A stretch of 64,000 bases of DNA from Bordetella petrii (GCF_000067205.1 NC_010170.1:62001-126000), one strand, 5' to 3'. Counted from the stretch's first letter, positions 25,982 through 35,341 are shown. A program made the numbers and translations. The notes: generated from the letters alone by a model not told the origin.

Positions 25982-26989
25982 TCATGCGCGGTTCTCGCGG
26001 GCGGCGGCCCCCGGCGCCACCATGACGCTGACGGTGTCGCCGGCCGCGTGGCCGCTGTGGGCGGGCGCTACCACGGGAAAGCGCTGGCCGTCGTCCAGCC
26101 CGATTTCATAGCGCACCGAGCCGCCCAGGAAAAAGCGCGCCAGCACGCGCGCGGGCAATGCGCCGGAGCGCGCAGGCTCCAGCCGCGCCTCGTGCGGGCG
26201 GAAGGCCAGGCTGTCGGCGCCCGCCACCAGCATGCCGCTTTGCAGGCCGGCGCGCACGCGGCACAGGGTGCCCAGGAACTCGGCCACGAAATCGCTGGCA
26301 GGCTCGCGGTAAAGGGTTTCGGCCGTACCCACCTGTTCCAGGTGGCCGGCCGACATGACGGCAATGCGGTCGCCCAGCATCATGGCCTCGTCCTGGTCGT
26401 GTGTGACGATGACCGTGGTGACGCGCAACTGGCGCAGCATCTGCGCAAGCTCCACGCGCAGGTGTTCGCGCAGTTTGGCGTCCAGCGCGGTCAGCGGTTC
26501 GTCCAGTAGCAGTACGCGCGGCTCGATGGCCAGGGCGCGCGCCAGCGCCACGCGCTGCCGCTGGCCGCCCGACAGCTGGTCGACCCGGCGATCGGCAAAA
26601 CCGTCGAGCCGCACCAGCGCGAGCAGTTCGCGCGCGCGCCGCTCGCGTTCGGCCGCGGCGATGTCGCGCACGCGCAGGCCATACGCCACGTTCTGCACGA
26701 CCGACATATTGGGAAACAGCGCATAGCTCTGGAACACCACGCCCACGCCGCGCGCCTCGGGCGGCAGGGTCGTGACCTCGTCCTCGCCAAAGCGGATCGA
26801 CGCGCCCGCGTCGGCCTGCTCCAGTCCGCAGATCAGCCGCAACAAGGTGGTCTTGCCGCAACCCGAAGGGCCCAGCAGCGCCAGCGTTTCTCCGCCCTGC
26901 ACGTGCAGGTCGATGGGCTGCAGCGCGCGCGAACCGTCGGGCCAGGTCTTGGCGCAATGCTTCAGGGTGATGGCAACAGGATCGGTCAT
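25982..26989 (-). CDS. ABC importer ATPase (Fe3+/phosphonate/polyamine class)
   Basis: A 335-aa ATPase starting MTDPVAITLKHCAKTWPDG; the ATG overlaps the permease stop as ATGA. Walker A GPSGCGKTT near 42, VVFQSYALFPNMSV, LSGGQRQRVALARA, LLLDEPLTALDA and VTHDQDEAM are all intact. The C-terminal TOBE-like domain (from about 240) is shorter than in MalK, as in PotA, FbpC and PhnT. It energises the two permeases upstream. Substrate class is given by the receptor and is uncertain. Confidence 0.91.
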   Translation of the reverse strand: MTDPVAITLKHCAKTWPDGSRALQPIDLHVQGGETLALLGPSGCGKTTLLRLICGLEQADAGASIRFGEDEVTTLPPEARGVGVVFQSYALFPNMSVVQNVAYGLRVRDIAAAERERRARELLALVRLDGFADRRVDQLSGGQRQRVALARALAIEPRVLLLDEPLTALDAKLREHLRVELAQMLRQLRVTTVIVTHDQDEAMMLGDRIAVMSAGHLEQVGTAETLYREPASDFVAEFLGTLCRVRAGLQSGMLVAGADSLAFRPHEARLEPARSGALPARVLARFFLGGSVRYEIGLDDGQRFPVVAPAHSGHAAGDTVSVMVAPGAAARENRA

Positions 26990-27807
26990 GGTGACGAGGT
27001 CCGGGTAGATGCGATACGAGAAGGCCGGTCGCCGCGCGCGGCCAGCCATTGCAACCCCACCAGCAGTGGCACCAGCATCAGCAGGAACACCAGCGTATAG
27101 GCCGAGGCGATCTCCAGCCGCATCGAGGCATAGCTGTCGGCCAGGCCGACTGGCAGGGTCTTGGTCAGCGGCGTGTGCAGCAGCCAGGTCAGGTTGAATT
27201 CGCCGATCGACAGCGTCAGCACCGTAAGCGCGCCGGTGACGATGCCGGAGGCGGCGTTGGGCACGACGATCTGCAGAAAGCGCTGCGCGCGCGAAGCGCC
27301 CAGCGTGGCGGCGGCTTCGTCCAGCGTGGCCAGGTCGGCGCCGTGCATGCTGGCGCGCGCGGCCCGCACCATGAACGGCAGGGTGAACAGCACGTGGCCG
27401 ATCACAATGAACCAGATGCTGCCACGCAGGCCGCGCACGGTGCCCCACGACACGATCAACGCCAGCGCCGAGGCCAGGCCGGGCACGGCCACCGGCAGTG
27501 TCAGCAATTCTTCGAGCGCGCGCGCGAGCCGGCCGCGGTACAGCGTCAGCACCCAGGCCGCCGGCACGCCCACCACGGTGCAGATGGCCAGCGTCAGCAA
27601 GGCCACCGCGAACGAGCGCCAGATGGTGTCGGCGTACAGCGACCACACCTGCTCGATCCAGCGCAGGGTCAACCCGCTGGACAGGCCCACGAAGTAGTTC
27701 TTCGTAAGCCCGGCCAGTACTGACAGCACTACCGGCCCGATCAGGAAGGCCGCGACCGCCAGCGTGATGGCCAGGCCCAGGCGGGTGTCGGTCTTGGAAG
27801 CGTTCAT
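26986..27807 (-). CDS. ABC importer permease (second)
   Basis: A 273-aa permease with six hydrophobic segments. The start MNASKTDTRLGLAITLAV has GGAGG upstream; the earlier in-frame ATG lies inside the previous gene. EAA loop: DEAAATLGASRAQRFLQIVVPNAAS. It pairs with the preceding permease, 13 bp away, in the manner of PotC/PhnV-type subunits. Its stop overlaps the ATPase start. Confidence 0.88.
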   Translation of the reverse strand: MNASKTDTRLGLAITLAVAAFLIGPVVLSVLAGLTKNYFVGLSSGLTLRWIEQVWSLYADTIWRSFAVALLTLAICTVVGVPAAWVLTLYRGRLARALEELLTLPVAVPGLASALALIVSWGTVRGLRGSIWFIVIGHVLFTLPFMVRAARASMHGADLATLDEAAATLGASRAQRFLQIVVPNAASGIVTGALTVLTLSIGEFNLTWLLHTPLTKTLPVGLADSYASMRLEIASAYTLVFLLMLVPLLVGLQWLAARGDRPSRIASTRTSSP

Positions 27808-27820
27808 GCCGGCATCCTCC

Positions 27821-28636
27821 TCAGCCCGCCGCGCCCAGGCGCGCGCCCGCCAGGCTGTGCGCCACGTACAACACGGCCCAGGTAGCCAGGCCCAGCACAA
27901 TGGACAGGGCCGCCGCCACCGGGATGTTGGCGTAGTTGGTGAACTCGTTGTAGATGGTGATGGGCAGCACGTCGATCTGAGTGGCCAGGGTGAACGCGGT
28001 GCCGAAGGCGCCCATGCTGGTGGCGAAGCTCATCGCGCCCGCGCCGATCAGCGCGGGCGTCAGGGCCGGCAGTTCGATGTCGACGAACCGCCGCCACGGG
28101 CTGGCGCCCAGCGTGCGCGCGGCTTCGAGCAGGCTGGCGTCGATCTGTTCGGCCGCGGCCGCCAGCACGCCGATGCAGCGCGGCAGCGAAAAGTACAGAT
28201 ATCCCAGGAACAGCCCGCCCATGCCATACGCGAACACCATGCGCTCGCCCGTCAGCCAGCTGGTGATGTTGCCGATGACGCCCTGTCGCCCCGCCAGCAG
28301 GATGATCAGGAACCCCACCACGACGCCGGGAAACGCCAGCGGAAACATCAACAGCGACATCAGCAGCCGCCGCCCCGGGAAATCGCGGTGCCAGGCCAGG
28401 AATCGGCCAACGGGCAGCGCCAGCAGCAGCGTGGCCAGCGTGGCGGCCAGCGACAGGGCCACCGTGTTGAACAGGCTGATCCAGTACTGCGGCCGGGTCA
28501 GCACTGTCAGGTAGGCCGACTGGCCGTCCTTGATCTCGGCGCCGATCAGCGCCAGGCCCGCCATCGGCAGCAGCCAGAATGCCAGGAACAGCGTCGCCGC
28601 CGGCACGGCGAACCAGATCCATCCGCGGCGCGCCAT
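27821..28636 (-). CDS. ABC importer permease (first)
   Basis: A 271-aa permease, PotB/PhnU type, starting MARRGWIWFAVPAATLFLAF. Hydrophobic segments recur about every 40 residues; the EAA loop reads LEAARTLGASPWRRFVDIELPAL. It follows the receptor gene by 30 bp. Together with the second permease it forms the membrane channel. Confidence 0.89.
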   Translation of the reverse strand: MARRGWIWFAVPAATLFLAFWLLPMAGLALIGAEIKDGQSAYLTVLTRPQYWISLFNTVALSLAATLATLLLALPVGRFLAWHRDFPGRRLLMSLLMFPLAFPGVVVGFLIILLAGRQGVIGNITSWLTGERMVFAYGMGGLFLGYLYFSLPRCIGVLAAAAEQIDASLLEAARTLGASPWRRFVDIELPALTPALIGAGAMSFATSMGAFGTAFTLATQIDVLPITIYNEFTNYANIPVAAALSIVLGLATWAVLYVAHSLAGARLGAAG

Positions 28637-28666
28637 GTCAGCGCTCCGCGGCCTGTGCCGGCGCCA

Positions 28667-29677
28667 TCAGTTCACCTCTTGCGCATAGCGCTGCGAGAAC
28701 GCGCGCTGGCCGGCCGCCATCTTGGCGTAGTCCACCGTGCCGACGCGGGCGTACTCGGCGGCGGGCAGGAACTTCTTCTGCGCCTCGGCCGACATGGCTT
28801 CCGGCCGTACCGGGCGCAGGAAGGCATTGGCCCAGATCGCCTGGCCCTGGTCGGACAGGGTGAAGTCCAGCACCTTCTTGCCGTTGTCGGCGTGCGGCGC
28901 CCCGGCCACCAGGCTCATCACGTAAGGCACGGCAATGGTGCCTTCGGAGGGAATAACGAATTCGACATTGCCGCCGTCCTTGTACTTGGCGCGGTAGGCG
29001 TTGAAATCGTAGTCGATCAGGATCGGAATCTCGCCCGACAGCACCCGCGCGTAGGCGGTCTGCTTGGGCACGATGGGATCGTTGCCCGACATTTTCTTGA
29101 ACCAGGCCAGCGCCGGGCCGAAGTCGTCCAGCGTGCCGCCCATGGCGCGATTGATGGCCACCGCGCCAGCGTAGCCCACGAACGCCGAGGCCGGGTCCAG
29201 GTAGCCCACCATGCCGCGGTACTCGGGTTTGAGCAAGTCGGCCCACGAGCGCGGCACGGGCTTGCCGCCCAGCGCGTCGACGTTGACCATCAGGCCCAGC
29301 GCGCCCGAGTGGATGGCGAACCATTTGCCGTCGGGATCTTTCATGCCGTCGGGAATCTGGTCCCAGTGTTGCGGCCGGTAGGCTTGCACCAGCCCGTCGT
29401 TCGCGGCCTGGATGCCGAAGGTGACGCCGTAGTACACCACGTCGGCCACCGGATTGTTCTTCTCGGCGGCGATCGAGGCCAGCGACTGGCCCGAGTTTTT
29501 ATTGTCGGCCGGCACATTGATGCCGGTGGCCTGTTTGATGGCCTTCAGTTGGGTGCCCCAGTCGGCCCATTCGGGCGGACAGTTGTAGCAGATGGCGTTT
29601 TGCGCCTGCGCCGCGGCCCCGGTCAGGGCCATGGCCAGCGCGGCCGCGCGCAGCGCGGTGCGGATGAGCGGTTTCAT
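28667..29677 (-). CDS. Periplasmic receptor of polyamine/Fe3+/phosphonate-type ABC importer
   Basis: A 336-aa secreted binding protein. The start MKPLIRTALRAAALAMAL overlaps the LacI stop as ATGA; the signal peptide ends at AAAQAQN. The mature protein resembles PotD/FbpA/PhnS-like receptors (YYGVTFGIQAANDGLV, GYLDPASAFVGYAGAVAIN, IPILIDYDFNAYRAKY). A CYNCPP near the mature N-terminus gives two cysteines, unusual for this class. With the downstream phosphodiesterase, an organophosphate ligand is plausible but not shown. Confidence 0.87.
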   Translation of the reverse strand: MKPLIRTALRAAALAMALTGAAAQAQNAICYNCPPEWADWGTQLKAIKQATGINVPADNKNSGQSLASIAAEKNNPVADVVYYGVTFGIQAANDGLVQAYRPQHWDQIPDGMKDPDGKWFAIHSGALGLMVNVDALGGKPVPRSWADLLKPEYRGMVGYLDPASAFVGYAGAVAINRAMGGTLDDFGPALAWFKKMSGNDPIVPKQTAYARVLSGEIPILIDYDFNAYRAKYKDGGNVEFVIPSEGTIAVPYVMSLVAGAPHADNGKKVLDFTLSDQGQAIWANAFLRPVRPEAMSAEAQKKFLPAAEYARVGTVDYAKMAAGQRAFSQRYAQEVN

Positions 29678-30735
29678 GATGAGCGTTTCCTTGTCGGGGT
29701 GATAGAAGGGGCGACGGTGGCGGCGGTGCCGCCGTCGACGATGCGGTGCGGCAAGCGCACCGATGCGGGGAATTCGCCGCCGTCCAGGCGCGCCAGCAAC
29801 ATGGCGCACGCGGTGGCGCCGATTTCCCGGCTGGGTTGTTGCACGGTGCTCAGGGGCGGCACCATCAGCGCGCCGATGCTGACGCCGTCGAAGCCGCACA
29901 CGGCGATGTCGTCGGGCACGCGCACGCGCAGCGCGGCCAGTTGCGCGATGACCGAAGCCGCCAGCAAGTCGTTGGAGCAGAACAGGGCGGTGGGTGCGTC
30001 GGCGCGCGCCAGCAGCTTGCGCAGCATCGGCGCGCTGGATTCGGTATGGGCCGCCACCGCCAGGTGCGCCACTGCGGGCAGGCCCAGTTCGCGCGCGCAT
30101 GCGCGCGCGCCCAGCAGGCGCCGGCGCGCCCGGTCGGAGGCGGGTAGCGGCCCGCTGACGAAGGCGATGCGGCGGTGTCCCAGCGCGGCCAGCCGCGCCA
30201 CCATTTCATGGGCGGCGGCCTTGTTATCGACCGACACGAATGGATGCGAGCCGGACTCGTTGTAGGCCAGGATGTGCGGCATGCCGGCCGCGTCCAGCGC
30301 CTGCAGCGTGGTGTTGCGAGCCGGGTTGCCCACGGTGAGGATCAGGCCGTCGATTTGATGGTCGATGAGCGCCTGCACCGATTCGGCTTCGACGGAAGGG
30401 TCGTAGCCGGTAATGCCCATCATCACGCTGTAGCCCGCCGTGCGCGCATGCTGCTCGGCGCCTTCGAAGCAATCGGCGAACACCGGGTTGGCCAAGGTGG
30501 GCAGCAGCAGCCCGATGGTGCGTGTGCGGCCGGCGCGCAGGCTGCGGCCGACGCGGTTGGGGCGAAAGCCGCTGCGCTGCGCCACGGCCTCGATGCGCGC
30601 CCGCGTCTCGGGACGTAGCAGCCCAGGCTGGTTGAAGGCGCGCGACACGGTGGCGGGCGATACGCCGGCCTTGCGGGCGATTTCCAGAATCGACGGTCGA
30701 TGCGGCGGTTTGTCGGGCACGGCAGGTTCACCCAT
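29674..30735 (-). CDS. LacI-family transcriptional repressor
   Basis: A 353-aa repressor. The HTH is at about 14–40 (SILEIARKAGVSPATVSRAFNQPGLL) with the hinge helix near 60 (RVGRSLRAGRTRTIGLLLPT). The periplasmic-binding-like effector domain follows (LANPVFADCFEGAEQHARTA; SPLGLLCSN-like TALFCSNDLLAASVIAQL). It is the first gene of the receptor–permease–permease–ATPase–phosphodiesterase operon and overlaps the receptor gene. An operator-like palindrome covers its own start codon, indicating autorepression, and a sister site stands before ugpC. Confidence 0.93.
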   Translation of the reverse strand: MGEPAVPDKPPHRPSILEIARKAGVSPATVSRAFNQPGLLRPETRARIEAVAQRSGFRPNRVGRSLRAGRTRTIGLLLPTLANPVFADCFEGAEQHARTAGYSVMMGITGYDPSVEAESVQALIDHQIDGLILTVGNPARNTTLQALDAAGMPHILAYNESGSHPFVSVDNKAAAHEMVARLAALGHRRIAFVSGPLPASDRARRRLLGARACARELGLPAVAHLAVAAHTESSAPMLRKLLARADAPTALFCSNDLLAASVIAQLAALRVRVPDDIAVCGFDGVSIGALMVPPLSTVQQPSREIGATACAMLLARLDGGEFPASVRLPHRIVDGGTAATVAPSITPTRKRSS

Positions 30736-30749
30736 GAAAACGATTTCAT
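30734..30749. promoter_or_regulatory. LacI-type operator at regulator start codon
   Basis: ATGAAAACGATTTCAT has perfect 6-bp half-sites ATGAAA/TTTCAT and the central CG typical of LacI-family operators. It overlaps the regulator's ATG (30735–30733). A possible -10 TAGAAT (30753–30748) overlaps it on the minus strand. Binding there would block the whole operon. Confidence 0.78.
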
Positions 30750-30969
30750 TCTAGGGGTAAAGCATGACAGCCAGATGTCACGAGATACGGTATCGTGATT
30801 TTGTCGCTCAGCCAATTAAAACAGGTGGTGCGGCGCCGCAAGCCGCGCCCGCGGCACGCGGCTTGCGGGCGCTGCCAGGCGGCGCGTCGCGCTTGTGGCA
30901 ACGCAATAACGGTCATGGGCGCGCGCTATACCGTCATAGAACAACGATGCTGTACAAGGGTATGGGGCA

Positions 30970-32265
30970 ATGGCTGTAGAACTGAACTGCTTGAGCGCGA
31001 CGCGAGCCGCTCAATTGCTGGCGCGCCGTGAACTGAGCGCCGAACAACTGTTGCGCGCGTGCTTTGCGCGCATCGAGCAGCGCGACGGCGTCGTGCATGC
31101 CTGGGCCGCGCTCGACAAGGCCCAGGCGCTCGCCCAGGCGCGCGCGCTCGACCAGTCCGCCACGCGCGGCGTCCTGCACGGGCTGCCGTTCGGCGTGAAA
31201 GACATGTTCGCCACCTTCGACCTGCCCACGTCTTACGGCTCGCCCATCTACGAAGGCCATCGCCCGCCCATGGACGCAGCCGCCGTGGCGCTGTGCCGCG
31301 AGGCCGGCGCGCTGGTGGCGGGCAAGACCGTCACTACCGAATTCGCCACTTACCAGCCGGGGCCCACGCGCAACCCGCACAACCCGGCCTATACGCCGGG
31401 CGGCTCGTCCAGCGGCTCGGCGGCGGCCGTGGGCGATTGCATGGTGCCCTTCGCGCTTGGCACCCAGACGGCCGGCTCCATCATCCGGCCGGCGGCGTAT
31501 TGCGGCGTGGTGGGCTTTAAGCCGTCGTTCGGCCGCGTGGCGCGCGCTGGCCTGAAAAGCCTGGCCGAATCGCTGGACACGATTGGCGGTTTTGCCCGCA
31601 GTGTCGACGATGTTGCGCTGTTTGCCTCGGTGCTGATGCGCGATCCGGGCCTGCGCGAGCTCGACTACGACTCCCGCCCGCGCATTGGTATGTACCGCAC
31701 TCTGCAATGGCGTCACACCCTGCCTGAAACCCGCAAGGCCTATGAGTTCGCCGCTGGCTTGCTGTCGCGCGCCGGCGCGCAGGTCTGCGAGCTGGAGCTG
31801 CCGCCCGATCTATGCGCGCTGGTGCAGGTGCATGCCGACATCATGAGCTTCGAGGCCGCGCAGTCACTGGCGTTCGAGCACGTCCACCACGCCGGCAGGC
31901 TGAGCAGTTCGCTGCTGGCGTTGCTTGAGGCCGGCAGCCAGATCAGCGCCGACGAGCACCGCGTCAACCTGGAGCGAGCCGCGCAGGGGCGCGCCCAGGC
32001 AGAGCCCTGGTTCGAAGACTACGACCTTCTGCTGGCGCCCAGCGCCAGCGGCGAAGCGCCCTTCATCGAGCAAGGCACCGGCGATCCGCAGTTCTGCCGT
32101 GTGTGGACGCTGTTCGGCTGTCCTTGCGTGCACCTGCCCTTCGACACCGGCCCGCAAGGCCTGCCGGTAGGCCTGCAGGCCGTGGGCCGGCCCGGCGACG
32201 ACCGCCGCACCCTGGCGATAGCGCGCTGGGTGCTGAATGTGCTGCGTCCCGAAGGCGACGCCTGA
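30970..32265 (+). CDS. Amidase-signature family amidase
   Basis: A 431-aa amidase with a Ser-cisSer-Lys triad: K77 in FGVKDMF, the Ser-rich loop GGSSSGSAAAV (144–154) and nucleophile S170 in GTQTAGSIIRPA. The family hydrolyses carboxamides; close relatives include AtzF/allophanate-hydrolase-like and GatA-like enzymes. Isolated genomic position and lack of GatB/C genes argue against a tRNA role. It diverges from the LacI regulator; the 234-bp gap holds that operator and a GATAC/GTATC inverted repeat at 30784–30794. Substrate unknown. Confidence 0.91.
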   Translation: MAVELNCLSATRAAQLLARRELSAEQLLRACFARIEQRDGVVHAWAALDKAQALAQARALDQSATRGVLHGLPFGVKDMFATFDLPTSYGSPIYEGHRPPMDAAAVALCREAGALVAGKTVTTEFATYQPGPTRNPHNPAYTPGGSSSGSAAAVGDCMVPFALGTQTAGSIIRPAAYCGVVGFKPSFGRVARAGLKSLAESLDTIGGFARSVDDVALFASVLMRDPGLRELDYDSRPRIGMYRTLQWRHTLPETRKAYEFAAGLLSRAGAQVCELELPPDLCALVQVHADIMSFEAAQSLAFEHVHHAGRLSSSLLALLEAGSQISADEHRVNLERAAQGRAQAEPWFEDYDLLLAPSASGEAPFIEQGTGDPQFCRVWTLFGCPCVHLPFDTGPQGLPVGLQAVGRPGDDRRTLAIARWVLNVLRPEGDA

Positions 32266-32346
32266 GCGCGAGCGCGGACATTCCGGCGCGGAAAAGCCCC
32301 GCAATGTCGTAGAGTGTCAGATGCGGCAAGTCTCGCCCCCCGTACG

Positions 32347-32534
32347 GTGTCAGGCATCGCCGCGCGCCTCAGCCGTCTCGTCTGTGCGGCGCCAGGCACC
32401 TGCGCAGCCCGACACCATCCATACCCTTCGCCGCGTGCAACCAGGTGTCTGACTCCGCAGGTGTCGGACACCGCCGTGTGCCTCAGCCGTCTCGTCTGTG
32501 CGGCGCCAGGCACTTGCGCAGCCCAGCCCCATCC
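32347..32534. repeat. 74-bp direct repeat with GTGTC palindrome fragments
   Basis: Two 74-bp copies (32347–32420 and 32461–32534) lie 114 bp apart. They share a central block CCGTCTCGTCTGTGCGGCGC with few differences outside it. Between them sits a degenerate GTGTCTGAC palindrome (32444–32472). The copies occupy most of the 342-bp gap after the amidase gene. Nothing in the gap codes for protein. Confidence 0.85.
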
Positions 32535-32561
32535 ACTGCGCGCGGCCTGCGCCGCAAAAAG

Positions 32562-32589
32562 AAAAGCCCGCCGGGTAAGGCGGGCTTTT
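32562..32589. terminator. Bidirectional rho-independent terminator
   Basis: AAAAGCCCGCC, a 6-nt loop and GGCGGGCTTTT form a perfect 11-bp stem with A/T tails on both sides. It lies between the convergent amidase and leuA genes and should stop transcription from both. Confidence 0.92.
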
Positions 32590-32607
32590 CGTGCCTGGGA
32601 ACGCGGA

Positions 32608-34314
32608 TCACGCGGCCTGGGCAGTCTCGCTTTCAGTGACGGTCACGCCGTTGGCCAGGTGCCGGTTCACGGCGCTGAGCACAGCCTGGAACGACGCCGT
32701 GACGATGTCGCGGTCGATGCCCACCCCGAAGCCGGTGGCCGAATCGCCCACCCGCAGTTCAACGTAGCTGGCCGCGCGCGTGTCGGTGCCGGTGCCGATG
32801 GCGTGCTCGTGGTAGTCCATGATGCGCACGGGGATGCCCAGCGCCGCGACGAAGGCCGAGATCGCGCCGTCGCCCGAGCCGGTGACCACGCGGCGCTCGC
32901 CGTTGTAGTCCAGCTCGACCTGGATGCTGAATTGCTTGCCCTGCCCGCCCGCCGGGTCGCCGTCGATGCGATGGCGCACCAGCTTCCAGGGGCTATGCTG
33001 CTCCAGGTACTCGCGGTTGAAAATGGTGTGCACATCGTCGGCCGTGACTTCACGGCCGGTCTCGTCGGTAACGCGCTGGATGGCGCGGCTGAATTCGATT
33101 TGCAGGCGGCGCGGCAGCACCAGGCCGTGTTCTTGCTCGAGCAGGTACGACACCCCGCCCTTGCCCGACTGGCTGTTGACGCGAATGACGGCGTCGTAGC
33201 TGCGGCCCAGGTCGGCCGGGTCGATGGGCAGGTAGGGCACTTCCCAGACGGCATCGGGTTTTTGCTGCGCGAAACCCTTCTTGATGGCGTCCTGGTGCGA
33301 GCCAGAGAACGCGGTAAAGACCAGGTCGCCGGCGTACGGATGGCGTGGGTGCACCGGCAACTGGTTGCAGTATTCGGCGCAGCGGCGCACTTCGTCGATG
33401 TCGGAGAAATCCAGCCCCGGATGCACGCCCTGCGTGTACAGGTTCAGCGCCAGCGTGACCAGGTCGACGTTGCCGGTGCGCTCGCCGCTGCCGAACAGGC
33501 AGCCTTCGATGCGGTCGGCGCCGGCCATGACGGCGAATTCGGCGGCGGCCACGGCGGTGCCGCGGTCATTGTGCGGGTGCACGCTCAGCACGATGCTGTC
33601 GCGGCGCGCCAGGTTCTTGTGCATCCACTCGATCTGGTCGGCGTACAGGTTGGGCGTGGTGGCTTCGATGGTGGCCGGCAGGTTCAGCACCATTTTGCAC
33701 TCGGGCGTGGGTTGCCAGACGTCGGCCACGGCGTTGGAGACTTCCAGCGCGAATTCGGGTTCGGTGGTGCTGAAGACTTCGGGCGAGTATTCGTAGCGCC
33801 ATTGCGTTTCGGGGTGCTGGGCCATGTACTGCTTGACCCACTGCGTGCCCGAGATGGCAATTTGCTTGATCTCGTCTTTGCTCATGTTGAACACCACCTT
33901 GCGGAACGCCGGAGCGCAGGCGTTGTACAGGTGCACGATGGCTTGCTTGGCGCCCGCCGCGGCTTCGACGGTGCGGCTGATGAGATCTTCGCGCGACTGG
34001 GTCAGCACGATGATGGTGACGTCGTCGGGAATGCGTTTTTCATCGACCAGCTTGCGCACGAAGTCGAAGTCGGTTTGCGAGGCCGACGGGAAGCCGACTT
34101 CGATTTCCTTGAAGCCGATCTTGACCAGCTGCTCGAAGAAACGCAGTTTGCGCTCGACGCTCATGGGCTCGATCAGCGACTGGTTGCCGTCGCGCAGGTC
34201 GGTGCTCATCCAGATGGGCGGCTGGGTGATGCGGCGGCTGGGCCAGGTGCGTTCGGAGAAATCACGCGCGAACGGCGCAAACGGTACGTATTTGGTGGCG
34301 GGGTTGGCAAGCAT
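32608..34314 (-). CDS. leuA: 2-isopropylmalate synthase
   Basis: A 568-aa enzyme of the long LeuA form that condenses acetyl-CoA with 2-ketoisovalerate, the first step of leucine synthesis. Signatures: [17 protein letters not shown] near 40 (metal Asp, DRDGNQ-type), [15 protein letters not shown] near 75, and [15 protein letters not shown] near 240. The C-terminal leucine-binding regulatory domain (from about 430; [20 protein letters not shown]) gives feedback inhibition. GAGGTG precedes the ATG. The roughly 370-bp leader may carry an attenuator. Confidence 0.96.
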
Positions 34315-34683
34315 CAGTACACCTCGATCAATATTCCCGATGTGTGGCGGGAGGAATTCCGGTTTCGGTTCCGGGGAACCCTGTTCGGCAGGCCGGGATA
34401 GTGGTCCGGGGCATCAGCGGGCCATGAGTGGGCCGGCTGGAGGCAAGCGATGAACAGGGAACAGGCTTGTGGCGGAGCGTGGCTGCCGAGCTACCACGGG
34501 CGCTAGGCCCGGCAACCGATCGGTAGGTATAGCGATAGCGCGAAGGGGGAAATTTGCGCGCGCAGGCCGGCGACCGGGGCGCTGAGGCGTCCGGAGGCAA
34601 TCGCGAGGGGGAATCGGATATCGGCCATAAGCCGTAAGTCAAACACATTTTTGGCCCCGGCGCAATGGCCAGGGCCGGAAGAC
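34315..34683 (-). promoter_or_regulatory. leuA leader region with possible attenuator
   Basis: A TTGACT -35-like box (34642–34637) is followed by a small leader frame, then about 190 nt before leuA. An inverted repeat CCCTGTTC/GAACAGGG (34452–34459 with 34379–34386) could pair across 65 nt of GC-rich sequence. No U-rich terminator tail is visible, so the exact attenuation mechanism is unclear. No other feature is seen in this 369-bp gap. Confidence 0.5.
34503..34628 (-). CDS. Putative leuA leader peptide
   Basis: A 41-codon open frame inside the leuA 5' region, beginning MADIRFPLAIASG and ending FALSLYLPIGCRA. Near its end lie three leucine codons spelled CTA-TCG-CTA-TAC-CTA. CTA is rare in this GC-rich genome, where leucine is mostly CTG. 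Clusters of rare CTA codons are the sensor in enterobacterial leu leader peptides. The true start may be downstream of the ATG I give. Conservation was not checked, and the upstream ATG has no strong ribosome site. Confidence 0.5.
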   Translation of the reverse strand: MADIRFPLAIASGRLSAPVAGLRAQISPFALSLYLPIGCRA

Positions 34684-35325
34684 CTACAGATTGGGTTCGA
34701 TGCGGGCCCCCGCCGGGCGGGCCTCGGGCTGCGGCAAATTGGCGGCGGGCCGCGCCGTTGCGGGGCTGCCGGGGTTGCCCATTGGTTGCCGGGCTGCCCG
34801 GCCATCGAGAATATCGGCCTGCTGGCGGACCAGATCGAGTTTGCCGATGCGGCTGTGGCGCAGTTCGGCCAGCGCCTGGCGCAGGTCGCCCACGGTGAAG
34901 GGTTCGTCGCGGCTGCCCCACACCCAGCGCAGCACGGCCACGACTTCGTCGGACAACTGCGGCACCAGGTCGGCCAGGTCGTCCGAGGGCACGGGGCGGG
35001 CCCGCGCCGCGGCCATGTCGGAAGCCACCCAGGCGCGCGCAATGAAGAATATGATCAGCGTCCAGATGACCACCACGCCCCACCGCGCGTAGGGAAGCGC
35101 CCTTTGCAGGAAATTGCTGCCGTCCTGGCCGACGATCGGTAGATTTTCGAAGTTCAGGCCCTGACCGAGGCTGAGCAGCCACGAGGCTACGAGCAGCCAC
35201 ACGATGGCGGCAACGACCAGCACCACGGCCCTGATCAGCAGCCGGGGGAGCGCCAATTTGAGCAGCGTCTGACCGATCAGGCGGCAGTCTTGGCGGACGC
35301 GTTCGGGCGAGGTGGCATTCATCAT
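34684..35325 (-). CDS. Conserved hypothetical membrane protein
   Basis: A 213-aa protein I cannot assign to a function. Two hydrophobic segments (about 27–53, ALPRLLIRAVVLVVAAIVWL onward, and 80–100, WGVVVIWTLIIFFIARAWV) flank a short periplasmic loop. A cytoplasmic part follows (110–170; LADLVPQLSDEVVAVLRWVW, GDLRQALAELRHSRIGKLDL), then a Pro/Ala-rich tail. It is divergent from rpoN with only 16 bp between start codons. Confidence 0.7.
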   Translation of the reverse strand: MMNATSPERVRQDCRLIGQTLLKLALPRLLIRAVVLVVAAIVWLLVASWLLSLGQGLNFENLPIVGQDGSNFLQRALPYARWGVVVIWTLIIFFIARAWVASDMAAARARPVPSDDLADLVPQLSDEVVAVLRWVWGSRDEPFTVGDLRQALAELRHSRIGKLDLVRQQADILDGRAARQPMGNPGSPATARPAANLPQPEARPAGARIEPNL

Positions 35326-35341
35326 GCAAAATATTGTACCT

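Noticed and set aside
25982..27646. A 554-codon ABC ATPase with an N-terminal extension
   Set aside because: The extension is an out-of-frame reading of the permease gene. The ATPase proper starts at 26989, overlapping the permease stop.
27764..30265. 833-codon plus-strand frame
   Set aside because: Antisense to the ABC operon and LacI gene; composition is typical of a shadow.
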